Source: Halanaerobiales bacterium
Lineage (GTDB): Bacteria > Bacillota_F > Halanaerobiia > DY22613
DNA: 45,389 nucleotides
Direction: 5' to 3'
NCBI GenBank assembly: GCA_023128035.1
Contig: JAGMES010000025.1
Span: forward strand, 1 to 45,389
Notes under the pieces: generated by a model
Told to the model about the DNA's origin: nothing
Databases searched by the model: none
Seen by the model: the letters and a program-made list of their open reading frames with translations, nothing else
Program-made: the position numbers and the translations under genes
In this document: in pieces, positions 20,101 through 27,736 of the stretch
Numbering within the stretch: position 1 is the first letter of the stretch
Layout of the letters: each line of letters opens with the position of its first letter

Positions 20101-21663
20101 GGTGGAGATTCAATTAAAGGAATTCAAATTTCGTCCAGGCTACAAAAGTATAATTTACGGTTTGATTTAAAAAATCTGATGGATTATCCAACGATTGCGG
20201 TTTTAAGTTATCATGTCCAAACTGTAAAAAATATCGCAGAGCAGGGTATAGTACAAGGACCTGTAATGTTAACTCCCATTCAGAAACGATTCATAGAAGA
20301 AGACGTTTCTCTAATAAATCATTTCAATCAGTCAATGATGCTATTCAACAAGGACGGCTTCGATGAACAACTTGTGAAAAGAACCTTTGAAAAATTAATT
20401 GAACACCACGATGCTTTGAGAATGGTTTTGATTAAAACAGAAACAGAAATTAGACAAATTAATTCGGGATTGGAGGGAAATCTGCTAGAATTACAGGTCT
20501 ACGATTTCTCAGATGATGATAAATATAATGAAAAGATCAAAGAAAAATCTCTCCAACTTAATGGTAGTATAAATCTAAATGCAGGCCCACTAGTTAAACT
20601 GGGGTTATTTAAGACGGATCATGGAACGTATCTATTAATAATTATTCACCATTTAGTAGTTGACGGAATCTCTTGGAGGATTCTACTAGAAGATTTTGCT
20701 GGAGTATATTTACAGTTGGCTGCTAATGAAAATGCAACTCTTCCAGCAAAGACAACTTCATTCAAAGAGTGGTCTGAAAAGTTGAATGACTTTGCCAATT
20801 CGGATAAATTTTTGAAGGAAAAGGAGTACTGGAAAAAATTTGATTCGCTAGAAATACCAGTAATTCCAACAGACTATGATAGTAAGGAAAACAAAATTAG
20901 TGATACTGAGATGGTATCTTCTCAACTATCTAAAAGTGACTCTGAACATTTATTAAAAAATGTTAATAAAGTCTATAGTACTGAAATTAATGATATTTTA
21001 TTAGCTTCTTTGGCTTTAACAGTATCTGAATGGGGTAAGGTAGAACACGTTTTAATTAATTTAGAGAGTCATGGTCGTGAAGAGATTATGCCGGAGATCG
21101 ATTTAACAAGAACAGTAGGTTGGTTTACTTCAGTATATCCGGTAATTTTCAAAATTGAAAAAGATGCTGATATTGCAGCAGCGATAAAAAATACTAAAGA
21201 GAAGTTACGAAGTGTGCAAAATAAGGGTATTGGCTATGGAATACTAAGGTACCTAACAGCACCAGAAAAGAATCAAGATTTAAAATTTAGACTGGAACCA
21301 GAAATATGTTTTAATTATTTGGGCCAATTTGATAAGGATGAGGATGCTGGCTTATACCAGTTGGTCGATATGTTTAGCGATGGTGAGGTACATCCAGAAT
21401 TTAAAAGACCTCATATACTAAACATCACAGGAATTATGGTTGATGGCATATTGGAAATTGTAATTGATTATAGTAAAAAACAATATGATCGAAATACAAT
21501 CATAGAATTTGCAGAAAAATACAAAGCCAATCTAATAGGGAGTATAAATCACTGCATTAATAAGGATGAAACTGAAATGACATTAAGTGATTATACGGAG
21601 AAAAATCTTACTGAAGTGGATGTTGACCAATTCTTTGATGAATTGGAGGATGCATTTAGCTAA
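17128..21663 (+). CDS. Non-ribosomal peptide synthetase, C-A-PCP-E (predicted D-Asn)
   Basis: This 1,511-residue single module opens with I-Y-S-L-S-P-M-Q-E-G-M-L, typical of COM acceptor ends and of D-accepting C domains placed after E domains. The C domain has H-H-I-I-M-D-G-W-C (H144/H145), and the A3 core Y-T-S-G-T-T-G-K-P-K-G is near 606. The specificity code I read is D-L-T-K-I-G-E-V-G-K, one conservative change from the well-known Asn code D-L-T-K-L-G-E-V-G-K, so Asn is the confident prediction. The PCP has G-G-D-S-I-K with Ser995. The E domain has H-H-L-V-V-D-G-I-S-W at 1174, R-T-V-G-W-F-T and K-G-I-G-Y-G. A short acidic C-terminal tail fits a COM donor. ATG at 17128 follows AGGAGG at 17110-17115. 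It lies 41 nt after the previous gene, almost certainly in the same transcript. It should take the chain from the upstream E domain, add Asn and epimerise it. Confidence 0.93.
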   Translation: MGKGAEIEKIYSLSPMQEGMLYYYLVDQDSDLYFEQTILALDESLDLEILQESFNKLIERHEVFRTIFVFQNIPTPKQVVLKQRRGHVIFEDISYLTGKEQKAYLDDFKRKDKSKTFDLSKDVLLRITLLKIGASRCKLVWSHHHIIMDGWCTGIVIQELFQIYASLKQGKSKNLPSVQPFSSYINWLKQQSEEMACNYWQERLSDYENTAVFPTDPKKGNEFIRQEYDFVVERGLVEKLDAITKEHQITMNTIFQTVWGIMLQRYNNTDDVIFGSVVSGRNIDLPGIVTMVGLFINTIPVRIKTKKNDTFITLLKRTQNDFVQSNKYSYISLAKIQAESELKNNLINHIVAFENYPLDSMKIPVQINLDECEIFEQINYDLGVTVVPGDELLVRLTYNQRIYETDLIKNLGVHFKNIMSQVVEDVDVKLSKIKVLTDAESDEVLYRFNETKGSYPADQTIHKLFEEQVEKTSENIAVTYEERQISYRVLNERANQLARTLKTNGVNPNSIIGIMADRSIELVIGILAILKAGGAYLPIDVEYPADRIDYILKDSNTEILLTNKDIASNLAFTGTVFDLQDESLYQGDTSNLEKSASYSDLVYIIYTSGTTGKPKGVMVEHRGLVNYIWWAAQVYTKGERANFPLYTSISFDLTVTSIFTPMITGNTIVVYEAKQNQFLIQQVIRDNKVDVVKLTPSHFKLLRYENLKDSHVKRFILGGENLETNLAKDIYDNFAGKIEILNEYGPTETVVGCMIYKYDPMINTGKSVPLGVPGANVQIYLLDKNLHPVPTGVCGELYIGGEGVARGYLNKPELTKEKFVENPFHFGERLYRTGDLAKRLPDGNIEFVGRIDKQVKIRGFRIELKEINNKLVEHPDIKEAVVISRKDEDGVSYICAYIITEHSPVVAELRTFLATDLPDYMIPAYFVQLEEMPLNRNGKIDEKELPEPHGEINTGIEYVAPRNNIEEKLVGVWQQVLKVEKVGINDDFFALGGDSIKGIQISSRLQKYNLRFDLKNLMDYPTIAVLSYHVQTVKNIAEQGIVQGPVMLTPIQKRFIEEDVSLINHFNQSMMLFNKDGFDEQLVKRTFEKLIEHHDALRMVLIKTETEIRQINSGLEGNLLELQVYDFSDDDKYNEKIKEKSLQLNGSINLNAGPLVKLGLFKTDHGTYLLIIIHHLVVDGISWRILLEDFAGVYLQLAANENATLPAKTTSFKEWSEKLNDFANSDKFLKEKEYWKKFDSLEIPVIPTDYDSKENKISDTEMVSSQLSKSDSEHLLKNVNKVYSTEINDILLASLALTVSEWGKVEHVLINLESHGREEIMPEIDLTRTVGWFTSVYPVIFKIEKDADIAAAIKNTKEKLRSVQNKGIGYGILRYLTAPEKNQDLKFRLEPEICFNYLGQFDKDEDAGLYQLVDMFSDGEVHPEFKRPHILNITGIMVDGILEIVIDYSKKQYDRNTIIEFAEKYKANLIGSINHCINKDETEMTLSDYTEKNLTEVDVDQFFDELEDAFS

Positions 21664-21704
21664 TTAATGTAGCAGATTTATTCTAATTAGAAATGAGGGA
21701 TATC

Positions 21705-24700
21705 ATGATAAAAAAGAGTGATATACAAAATATTTATTCTTTATCCCCTATGCAAGAAGGGATGTTATATCACTATGTTAAAGATGGTGAATCTGGTCTT
21801 TATTTTGAACAATTAATTTTAACAGTGAGAGGAGAGATTGATTTAGAGATCTTTGAGAAAAGTTTTAACAAAGTAATTGAAAAATATGACGTGCTCAGGA
21901 CAATTTTCACCTTTAAAAAAGTTACTAGACCTTTACAAGGGGTTCTAAAAAAGAGAGAAGCAGAAGTTTACTTTAGAGATATTTCACAGATGGAGGACAA
22001 AGTAGATTTTGTTCATCAATTTGTTGAAGAAGAGCGGGAGAAGGGGTTTAATCTCACGCGAGACCTACTGGTCAGGGTTTCAATTTTAAAGCTGGATTCT
22101 GATTATTATAAAATCACTTGGAGTTTCCATCATATTATTCTAGATGGATGGTGTCTAGGAATTATCATTAGTGACCTTGTAAATTTCTACACCTCCATTA
22201 AACAAGGAGAACCACTCGTCGTATATCTAGTACAACCCTATAGTGATTATATTGCCTGGTTGTCCCAACAGGATAAAGGAAAATTGCTAGACTACTGGGC
22301 TACATATCTAGCTGATTATGAAAATTCAGCTATTATTCCTGGTAGTAAGATTGTAAGTAAAAAACAATATCTGCAAAAGAGACACGAATTTACAATACCG
22401 GCAGAGACCACAGCCAAGATCATTAATATTGCTCATACTAACAAAATAACGACCAGTGCGGTTATCCATACGATTTGGGGTGTACTGCTGCAGAAATATA
22501 ATAATACAGAAGATATAGTCTTTGGATCGGTTGTATCTGGTAGGAGTGCTGAAGTGCTTGGGATTGAAACAATGGTTGGGTTATTTATTAACACCATACC
22601 TGTAAGGGTGCAGAATGCAGGTCATCTCTCTTTCACCGAAATGGCAAAGGAAACTTTTGATAAGATGATTGTTTCTGAGAAATATGGCTATGTTTCTTTA
22701 GCTGAAGTTCAATCTAAAAGTATATTGAATCAAAGTTTAATAAATCATATTGTTGTTTTTGAAAACTATCCGATGGAGGATTTCTTAGGTCAGTTAGATA
22801 AAAAAGAAGAAGTTGGATTTATTATTGAAGACTTCGAAACTATAGAACAAACAAACTATGATCTGGTTGTTATTGTGGTTCCTGGCGATAAACTTGAAAT
22901 TGAATTGAAATACAACTCTATGATCTACGATGAAGAGATCATTAAACGAATCGAGAAACATTTATTAAATATTGTCGAGCAAATAACCCAGAAGCCAGAT
23001 ATGATAATTGAAGGAATTAATATCTTAGATAAAACTGAGGAAAATGATCTTCTTTACAATTTTAATGACACGAAAGAACTTTACCCAGATCATAAGACGA
23101 TTCAACAACTATTTGAAGAACAGGTAGAAGATTCTCCCCATCTGATTGCCCTGGTAGAAGATAACGTAGAAATAACGTATGATGAATTAAACAAAAAAGC
23201 GAATCAACTTGCTAGAGTACTTAGAACCAAGGGAGTTATAAAGGATGATATAGTTGGGATTATGATGGAGAGGTCTGTAGAATTGATCATAGGAATTATG
23301 GGTGTTTTAAAGGCTGGAAGGGCTTATTTACCTATTGATCTGGATTATCCTGCGGATAGAGTAAACTTCTTGCTCGAAGATAGCAATGCCAAGGTTTTAT
23401 TAAGTAAAAGTGCTATCACCAGTGAGATCGGCTATATAGGAACAGTGATAGATCTAACAGACGCTGCTTTGTATCAAGGGGAAGATAAGAATCTATCAAT
23501 TGTAAATACTCCTAATGATTTAGCTTATGTGATATATACTTCTGGCACCACAGGAAGGCCAAAAGGGGTCATGATCGAACATCGAAGCGCAGTGAATTAT
23601 ATCAACTGGGCAGCTAAAATGTATCTGAAAGGTGAAAAATTAGACTTTCCTTTATACACTTCTATATCTTTTGATTTAACTATAACGTCCATCTTTATCC
23701 CGTTAGTAACAGGAAATGCAGTGATCATCTATACAGGTAAAAGAAGTGAGATTTTGCTTGAGAAGATTGTGAACGAAGATAAAGTTGGCATTATTAAGTT
23801 AACTCCAACCCATTGTAAATTAATTCGTCATATCAAAAAAGAACCAAACAATATCAAGAGATTAATTTTAGGAGGAGAGAATTTAGAAACCGAGTTGGCG
23901 AAAGATATTTTCAAGAATTTCGGTAAAAAAGTAGAGATTTATAATGAATATGGTCCAACAGAAGCAACAGTGGGGTGTATGACTTATCTTTATGATTATG
24001 AAAGAGATAGAGGGAAATCCGTATCCATTGGCAAGCCAATCGATAATGTGCAGATCTATATTCTGAATCATAAATTAGCTCCTGTTGGTTATGAAGTCAT
24101 TGGAGAGATGTATATATCCGGAGTTGGGATTGCGAGAGGCTACATCAACAAGCCTGAATTGGTAGCAGATCGATTTCTAGATAACCCATTTATTTCTGGT
24201 CAGAAAATGTATAAAACTGGAGATATGGCAAAATGGTTACATAATGGTACTATAGAGTATATAGGAAGAGTAGACCAGCAAGTAAAAATTCGAGGCTATA
24301 GAATTGAGCTTGAGGAGATCAGCACCAGGCTTCATGAGCATAAGGAAATAAAGGAAGCTGTTGTAATAGCTAAATATTTTTCCCCCGATGAACAAAAACT
24401 TGTTGCTTATGTGGTTGCTAACAATGATATGAACCCAAAGAATTTAAGAGAATATTTGAGTAAAGAGTTACCTGAGTATATGATCCCTTCTTACTTTATT
24501 CAGTTAGAGAAGATTCCTGTAACGAGTAACGGTAAGTTGGAAAAAGATGCATTGCCAGATGTAAAAAATTATTCAAATAATACTGATTTTGTTTCACCCC
24601 GAAATGAAATCGAAGATACTTTGGTAACTGTTTGGCAAGAAATTCTCGGAATCTGCAAGATTAGCATTGATGACAATTTCTTTTTGCTGGGCGGAACATC

Positions 24701-25577
24701 CATTAATGTCATTCAAATGCCTGCAAGACTCCAGAAATATAATCTCAAGTTTGAAAATATTCAGGTTATTTTTCAATATAATACCATTAGAGAATTAAGT
24801 CAACATATTAGAACCGCTCAAACTCAAGATTCTAAAACGAATGTGGGAGACTGGTTTTTGGAAGAAAGGTATTATGAGCAATATGGCAGTGATTCCTATT
24901 TACACTTCAATCCTGGAAAAGACAAGAAAATATTTGGTTTTCCTGGTGGATTGGGCTTTGGATTTATTTTTATGGGACTGGCAAATCTTCTTCCAAACTA
25001 TTCATTTTACAGTTTCAACTTTATAAAAGAAGAAGATAGAGTCAAGCAATATGTTAATCTAATTAATCAAGCTCAGCCAGAAGGCAAATTAATTCTTGTT
25101 GGTTATTGTTCTGGTGGAAATATTGCATTTGAGGTAATACATGAATTGGAGAAACATGGGCGACAAGTTTCAGACGTTATTTTATTAGATGCCTTTAATT
25201 TACAAGAAAAGACTATTATAACAGAAGCAGAATTTAAAGAATTGGAAGATATATTTATAGAAATAGTCGAGAAGGCTCCGATCAATGTTTCTCATGAAAA
25301 TATGAATAAAATTGTTAATGATGCTATACAACATTCGGTATTCCATTTTAGTTTAGGAGATATGGGAAGAATAAATGCCAATGTACATTCAATAATTTCT
25401 GAAAATCGAGAAGAAAAGCAAAGCGAAAAAGAAGTGTTTGCTGATCTGTTTTCAACGATCACGACAAAAGAATTTTATTCATACCAGGGCTATGGAGTAC
25501 ATGATAGAATGCTATTTCCCGGTGAAGTTCAAAAGAATGCGGATTTAGTAAGAAAAATTTTAGAAAAGATTATGTAG
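21705..25577 (+). CDS. Terminal non-ribosomal peptide synthetase, C-A-PCP-TE (predicted Asn, Cys-type TE)
   Basis: A 1,290-residue release module. The C domain, of the D-accepting kind, has H-H-I-I-L-D-G-W-C near 141. The A domain has Y-T-S-G-T-T-G-R-P-K-G near 611 and the code D-L-T-K-I-G-E-V-G-K, the same Asn-like code as the previous module. The PCP motif is L-G-G-T-S (Ser999), with Thr replacing the usual Asp; the phosphopantetheine Ser remains. No E domain is present, so the last residue should stay L. The type I thioesterase (about 1060-1290) has G-Y-C-S-G-G, where Cys1135 occupies the place of the usual Ser. Asp1162 and His1266 complete a plausible triad. The codon is TGT at 25107-25109. 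I chose the ATG at 21705 because GAGGG lies just upstream; an in-frame ATG at 21693 has no ribosome-binding site. Hydrolysis, macrocyclisation and beta-lactone formation all remain possible. Confidence 0.93.
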   Translation: MIKKSDIQNIYSLSPMQEGMLYHYVKDGESGLYFEQLILTVRGEIDLEIFEKSFNKVIEKYDVLRTIFTFKKVTRPLQGVLKKREAEVYFRDISQMEDKVDFVHQFVEEEREKGFNLTRDLLVRVSILKLDSDYYKITWSFHHIILDGWCLGIIISDLVNFYTSIKQGEPLVVYLVQPYSDYIAWLSQQDKGKLLDYWATYLADYENSAIIPGSKIVSKKQYLQKRHEFTIPAETTAKIINIAHTNKITTSAVIHTIWGVLLQKYNNTEDIVFGSVVSGRSAEVLGIETMVGLFINTIPVRVQNAGHLSFTEMAKETFDKMIVSEKYGYVSLAEVQSKSILNQSLINHIVVFENYPMEDFLGQLDKKEEVGFIIEDFETIEQTNYDLVVIVVPGDKLEIELKYNSMIYDEEIIKRIEKHLLNIVEQITQKPDMIIEGINILDKTEENDLLYNFNDTKELYPDHKTIQQLFEEQVEDSPHLIALVEDNVEITYDELNKKANQLARVLRTKGVIKDDIVGIMMERSVELIIGIMGVLKAGRAYLPIDLDYPADRVNFLLEDSNAKVLLSKSAITSEIGYIGTVIDLTDAALYQGEDKNLSIVNTPNDLAYVIYTSGTTGRPKGVMIEHRSAVNYINWAAKMYLKGEKLDFPLYTSISFDLTITSIFIPLVTGNAVIIYTGKRSEILLEKIVNEDKVGIIKLTPTHCKLIRHIKKEPNNIKRLILGGENLETELAKDIFKNFGKKVEIYNEYGPTEATVGCMTYLYDYERDRGKSVSIGKPIDNVQIYILNHKLAPVGYEVIGEMYISGVGIARGYINKPELVADRFLDNPFISGQKMYKTGDMAKWLHNGTIEYIGRVDQQVKIRGYRIELEEISTRLHEHKEIKEAVVIAKYFSPDEQKLVAYVVANNDMNPKNLREYLSKELPEYMIPSYFIQLEKIPVTSNGKLEKDALPDVKNYSNNTDFVSPRNEIEDTLVTVWQEILGICKISIDDNFFLLGGTSINVIQMPARLQKYNLKFENIQVIFQYNTIRELSQHIRTAQTQDSKTNVGDWFLEERYYEQYGSDSYLHFNPGKDKKIFGFPGGLGFGFIFMGLANLLPNYSFYSFNFIKEEDRVKQYVNLINQAQPEGKLILVGYCSGGNIAFEVIHELEKHGRQVSDVILLDAFNLQEKTIITEAEFKELEDIFIEIVEKAPINVSHENMNKIVNDAIQHSVFHFSLGDMGRINANVHSIISENREEKQSEKEVFADLFSTITTKEFYSYQGYGVHDRMLFPGEVQKNADLVRKILEKIM

Positions 25578-25609
25578 TTTTAAATTTATTACTGGGATGG
25601 TGTAAATTA

Positions 25610-26872
25610 ATGATAAAAATATTAAGGAAAAGCCCATATTCTAATTTACACAGAAGCATTTACTTACTATTTGTAGTACAAGTAATTAATTCTCTTGGAA
25701 CATTTGTTATTCCTTTTTTGACTTTATTTCTCACACAAAGATTGGGTATAGAAGGAAAGTTGGCAGGAATGTATGTAATGATTGCATCTTTAGTATTTGC
25801 CCCAGGCTCATTACTAGGAGGTAAGTTGGCCGATCAAATTGGCAGGAAAAATGTATTTATCATCTTTCAGCTTTTAGCAGCATTATGCTTTATAGTCGCT
25901 GCTTTTATGCTGACTTCTCCATTAGTTCCCTGGATCTTGATTTTAGCCAACTTATTTACGACTGCAATTTTGCCAGCAATCGATTCAATGGTGGCTGACT
26001 TGACAAAACCAGAAGAGAGAAAATCAGCTTTTTCCTTATTATACTTAGGGTATAATGTTGGTGTCGCATTGGGATATTCGATCGCGGGATTTTTATTCGC
26101 AAATTATATAAAGTTGCTATTCTTTGGTGAAGCACTAGCAAAAATTGTCGCCGTCCTCGTTGTGATTTTATTTCTAGAAGAGTCATTTAAAAAGAATGAA
26201 GTAAAAAATCTTATTATAAATAATATTCACAAAAAAGAGAGTTTTATAAAAATATTTCTGAAAAAGCCAGAGATAATATTTTTTGCTGTTGTAGCAATTT
26301 TATATTCCTTCGTCTTTTCCCAACATTCTTTTGGAATCCCACTTCATGTTAATGAGTTATTTCCGAGTGAGGGTGCTAAAGTTTATGGCATTATCATGAC
26401 ATTTAACTCAATAGTTGTTCTGGTATTTACCGTATTAATTACTCAGTTAACCGATAAGTATAAAGCTGTCTTTAATATGGTTATCGCCGGAATATTTTTT
26501 GCCATAGGCTTTGGGTTGCTTTATTTTGCGAAAGGTTACCTGGTTCTGATGATTTCAACATTCTTCTGGACTATGGGACGGATCTTAGATCGAACTAACA
26601 CAGGAGTATTTATAGCAAACAGTGCACCAGAACAATATCGAGGGAGATTTAATGCAGTATTGTTGATTATTTCTGGTGCGGGCTATGCTATAGGCCCTGC
26701 TTTTATGGGCGTTGTTATTAACAATTATGGGTTTCAAACTTCATGGAAACTAATCTTTGTACTATCTTTAGTGGGAACCTTTTTTATGTATCTACTATTT
26801 TTAAATGATAAGAAAAAAGCTCTCCGTATCTGTAATGAGGGGAAAGTCGTTGGTGTAGAACAGATTAAGTAG
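25610..26872 (+). CDS. Major facilitator superfamily transporter
   Basis: This 420-residue integral membrane protein shows about 12 hydrophobic segments in two halves with a cytoplasmic loop of K-K-N-E-V-K type near the middle (about 195-220). The G-G-K-L-A-D-Q-I-G-R-K segment between helices 2 and 3 (about 80-90) is the MFS signature. It starts 32 nt after the terminal NRPS in the same orientation, so drug-type efflux of the peptide or of an intermediate across the inner membrane is the likely role. The substrate cannot be read from sequence. The ribosome-binding site is weak (GGGATGG). It may provide self-protection in parallel with the tripartite exporter downstream. Confidence 0.88.
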   Translation: MIKILRKSPYSNLHRSIYLLFVVQVINSLGTFVIPFLTLFLTQRLGIEGKLAGMYVMIASLVFAPGSLLGGKLADQIGRKNVFIIFQLLAALCFIVAAFMLTSPLVPWILILANLFTTAILPAIDSMVADLTKPEERKSAFSLLYLGYNVGVALGYSIAGFLFANYIKLLFFGEALAKIVAVLVVILFLEESFKKNEVKNLIINNIHKKESFIKIFLKKPEIIFFAVVAILYSFVFSQHSFGIPLHVNELFPSEGAKVYGIIMTFNSIVVLVFTVLITQLTDKYKAVFNMVIAGIFFAIGFGLLYFAKGYLVLMISTFFWTMGRILDRTNTGVFIANSAPEQYRGRFNAVLLIISGAGYAIGPAFMGVVINNYGFQTSWKLIFVLSLVGTFFMYLLFLNDKKKALRICNEGKVVGVEQIK

Positions 26873-26895
26873 TATCTGGTTTTTTATGATTAATA

Positions 26896-26904
26896 TGATA
26901 CAAT
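26896..26904 (+). promoter_or_regulatory. Possible extended -10 promoter before the TPR/exporter genes
   Basis: TG-A-TACAAT forms an extended -10 box about 45 nt before the ATG at 26949. There is no recognisable -35 box, which extended -10 promoters can lack. It could give the exporter genes their own transcription in addition to read-through from the synthetase genes. Confidence 0.35.
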
Positions 26905-26948
26905 TGTAGAAAGAATAAAAACAGAACACGAAAAGGAGATTGAGTTCA

Positions 26949-27698
26949 ATGATAAAATATGGATTTAAAGTAGTTATTATGTTAGTGCTTTTGATGATGG
27001 TTGGGACAATTGCAGTACAAGCTTCTGACTCTCTTACTGACAAGTTAGAGTTATCTGACACAGTCTTTCAAAAATACAATGTAGATCTTGAAGAAAAATA
27101 TCTTCTGGAATCATTGGAGATATTAAATGATTTAAATAAAGCTTTTCCGAATAATGGGCAAGTCGTATGGAGAATGGGTAGAATTCACAATTATTTAGCT
27201 ATAAATTCTGACGATAAGATCGATGGTTGGAATAAGGCAAAAAGTTATGTTGAACAGTCGCTGGAGTTAGAGGCTAATGAACCCAATGCCCATTTTTGGA
27301 TGGCTGTGCTTATTGGTCAAATTGGTCAGGAAAAAGGCATATTAACTAGCTTATTTATGTTAAAACCCATGAGAGAACATCTAGAACGCACTATTGAAAT
27401 TGAACCTTTATTTGACTATGCATATTATTTAATAGCAACTCTGTATATGGATGCTCCTGGTTGGCCATTAAGTTTTGGGGATAAGAAAAAGGCCTTAAGT
27501 TATGCAAAGCAGGCAGTAGATGTCACACCTGATAGTTTTGAATTTCAGTGGGGTTTGTATCGTGCTTACAACAACTTAAATAATAAAAAAGAGGCAAAAA
27601 AAGTTTTAGAAACAATCGTATCGATGCCACTTAATAATGAATCATTAGCTCCTCAGATAAAAAAAGATGCAGAAGAAGCACTGGCAAAATTTAATTAA
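26949..27698 (+). CDS. Secreted TPR-repeat protein in the exporter operon
   Basis: This protein of 249 residues has an N-terminal signal peptide: Lys residues, then V-V-I-M-L-V-L-L-M-M-V, with likely cleavage after V-Q-A. The mature part is helical with TPR-type spacing, for example K-A-K-S-Y-V-E-Q-S-L-E-L-E-A-N-E-P-N-A and K-A-L-S-Y-A-K-Q-A-V-D-V-T-P-D-S. It is probably periplasmic. The ATG at 26949 is placed 10 nt after AAGGAG (26933-26938); an upstream in-frame TTG is too close to that site. Position between the MFS gene and the ABC permease suggests a scaffold or accessory role in export or envelope assembly, but no specific function is shown. Confidence 0.8.
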   Translation: MIKYGFKVVIMLVLLMMVGTIAVQASDSLTDKLELSDTVFQKYNVDLEEKYLLESLEILNDLNKAFPNNGQVVWRMGRIHNYLAINSDDKIDGWNKAKSYVEQSLELEANEPNAHFWMAVLIGQIGQEKGILTSLFMLKPMREHLERTIEIEPLFDYAYYLIATLYMDAPGWPLSFGDKKKALSYAKQAVDVTPDSFEFQWGLYRAYNNLNNKKEAKKVLETIVSMPLNNESLAPQIKKDAEEALAKFN

Positions 27699-27736
27699 GT
27701 TTTAGATTTGGTTATCGGTACTAAGGAGGTGGATTT

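Noticed and set aside
21693..21704. Upstream ATG for the terminal NRPS gene
   Set aside because: No ribosome-binding site precedes it, whereas GAGGG precedes the in-frame ATG at 21705.
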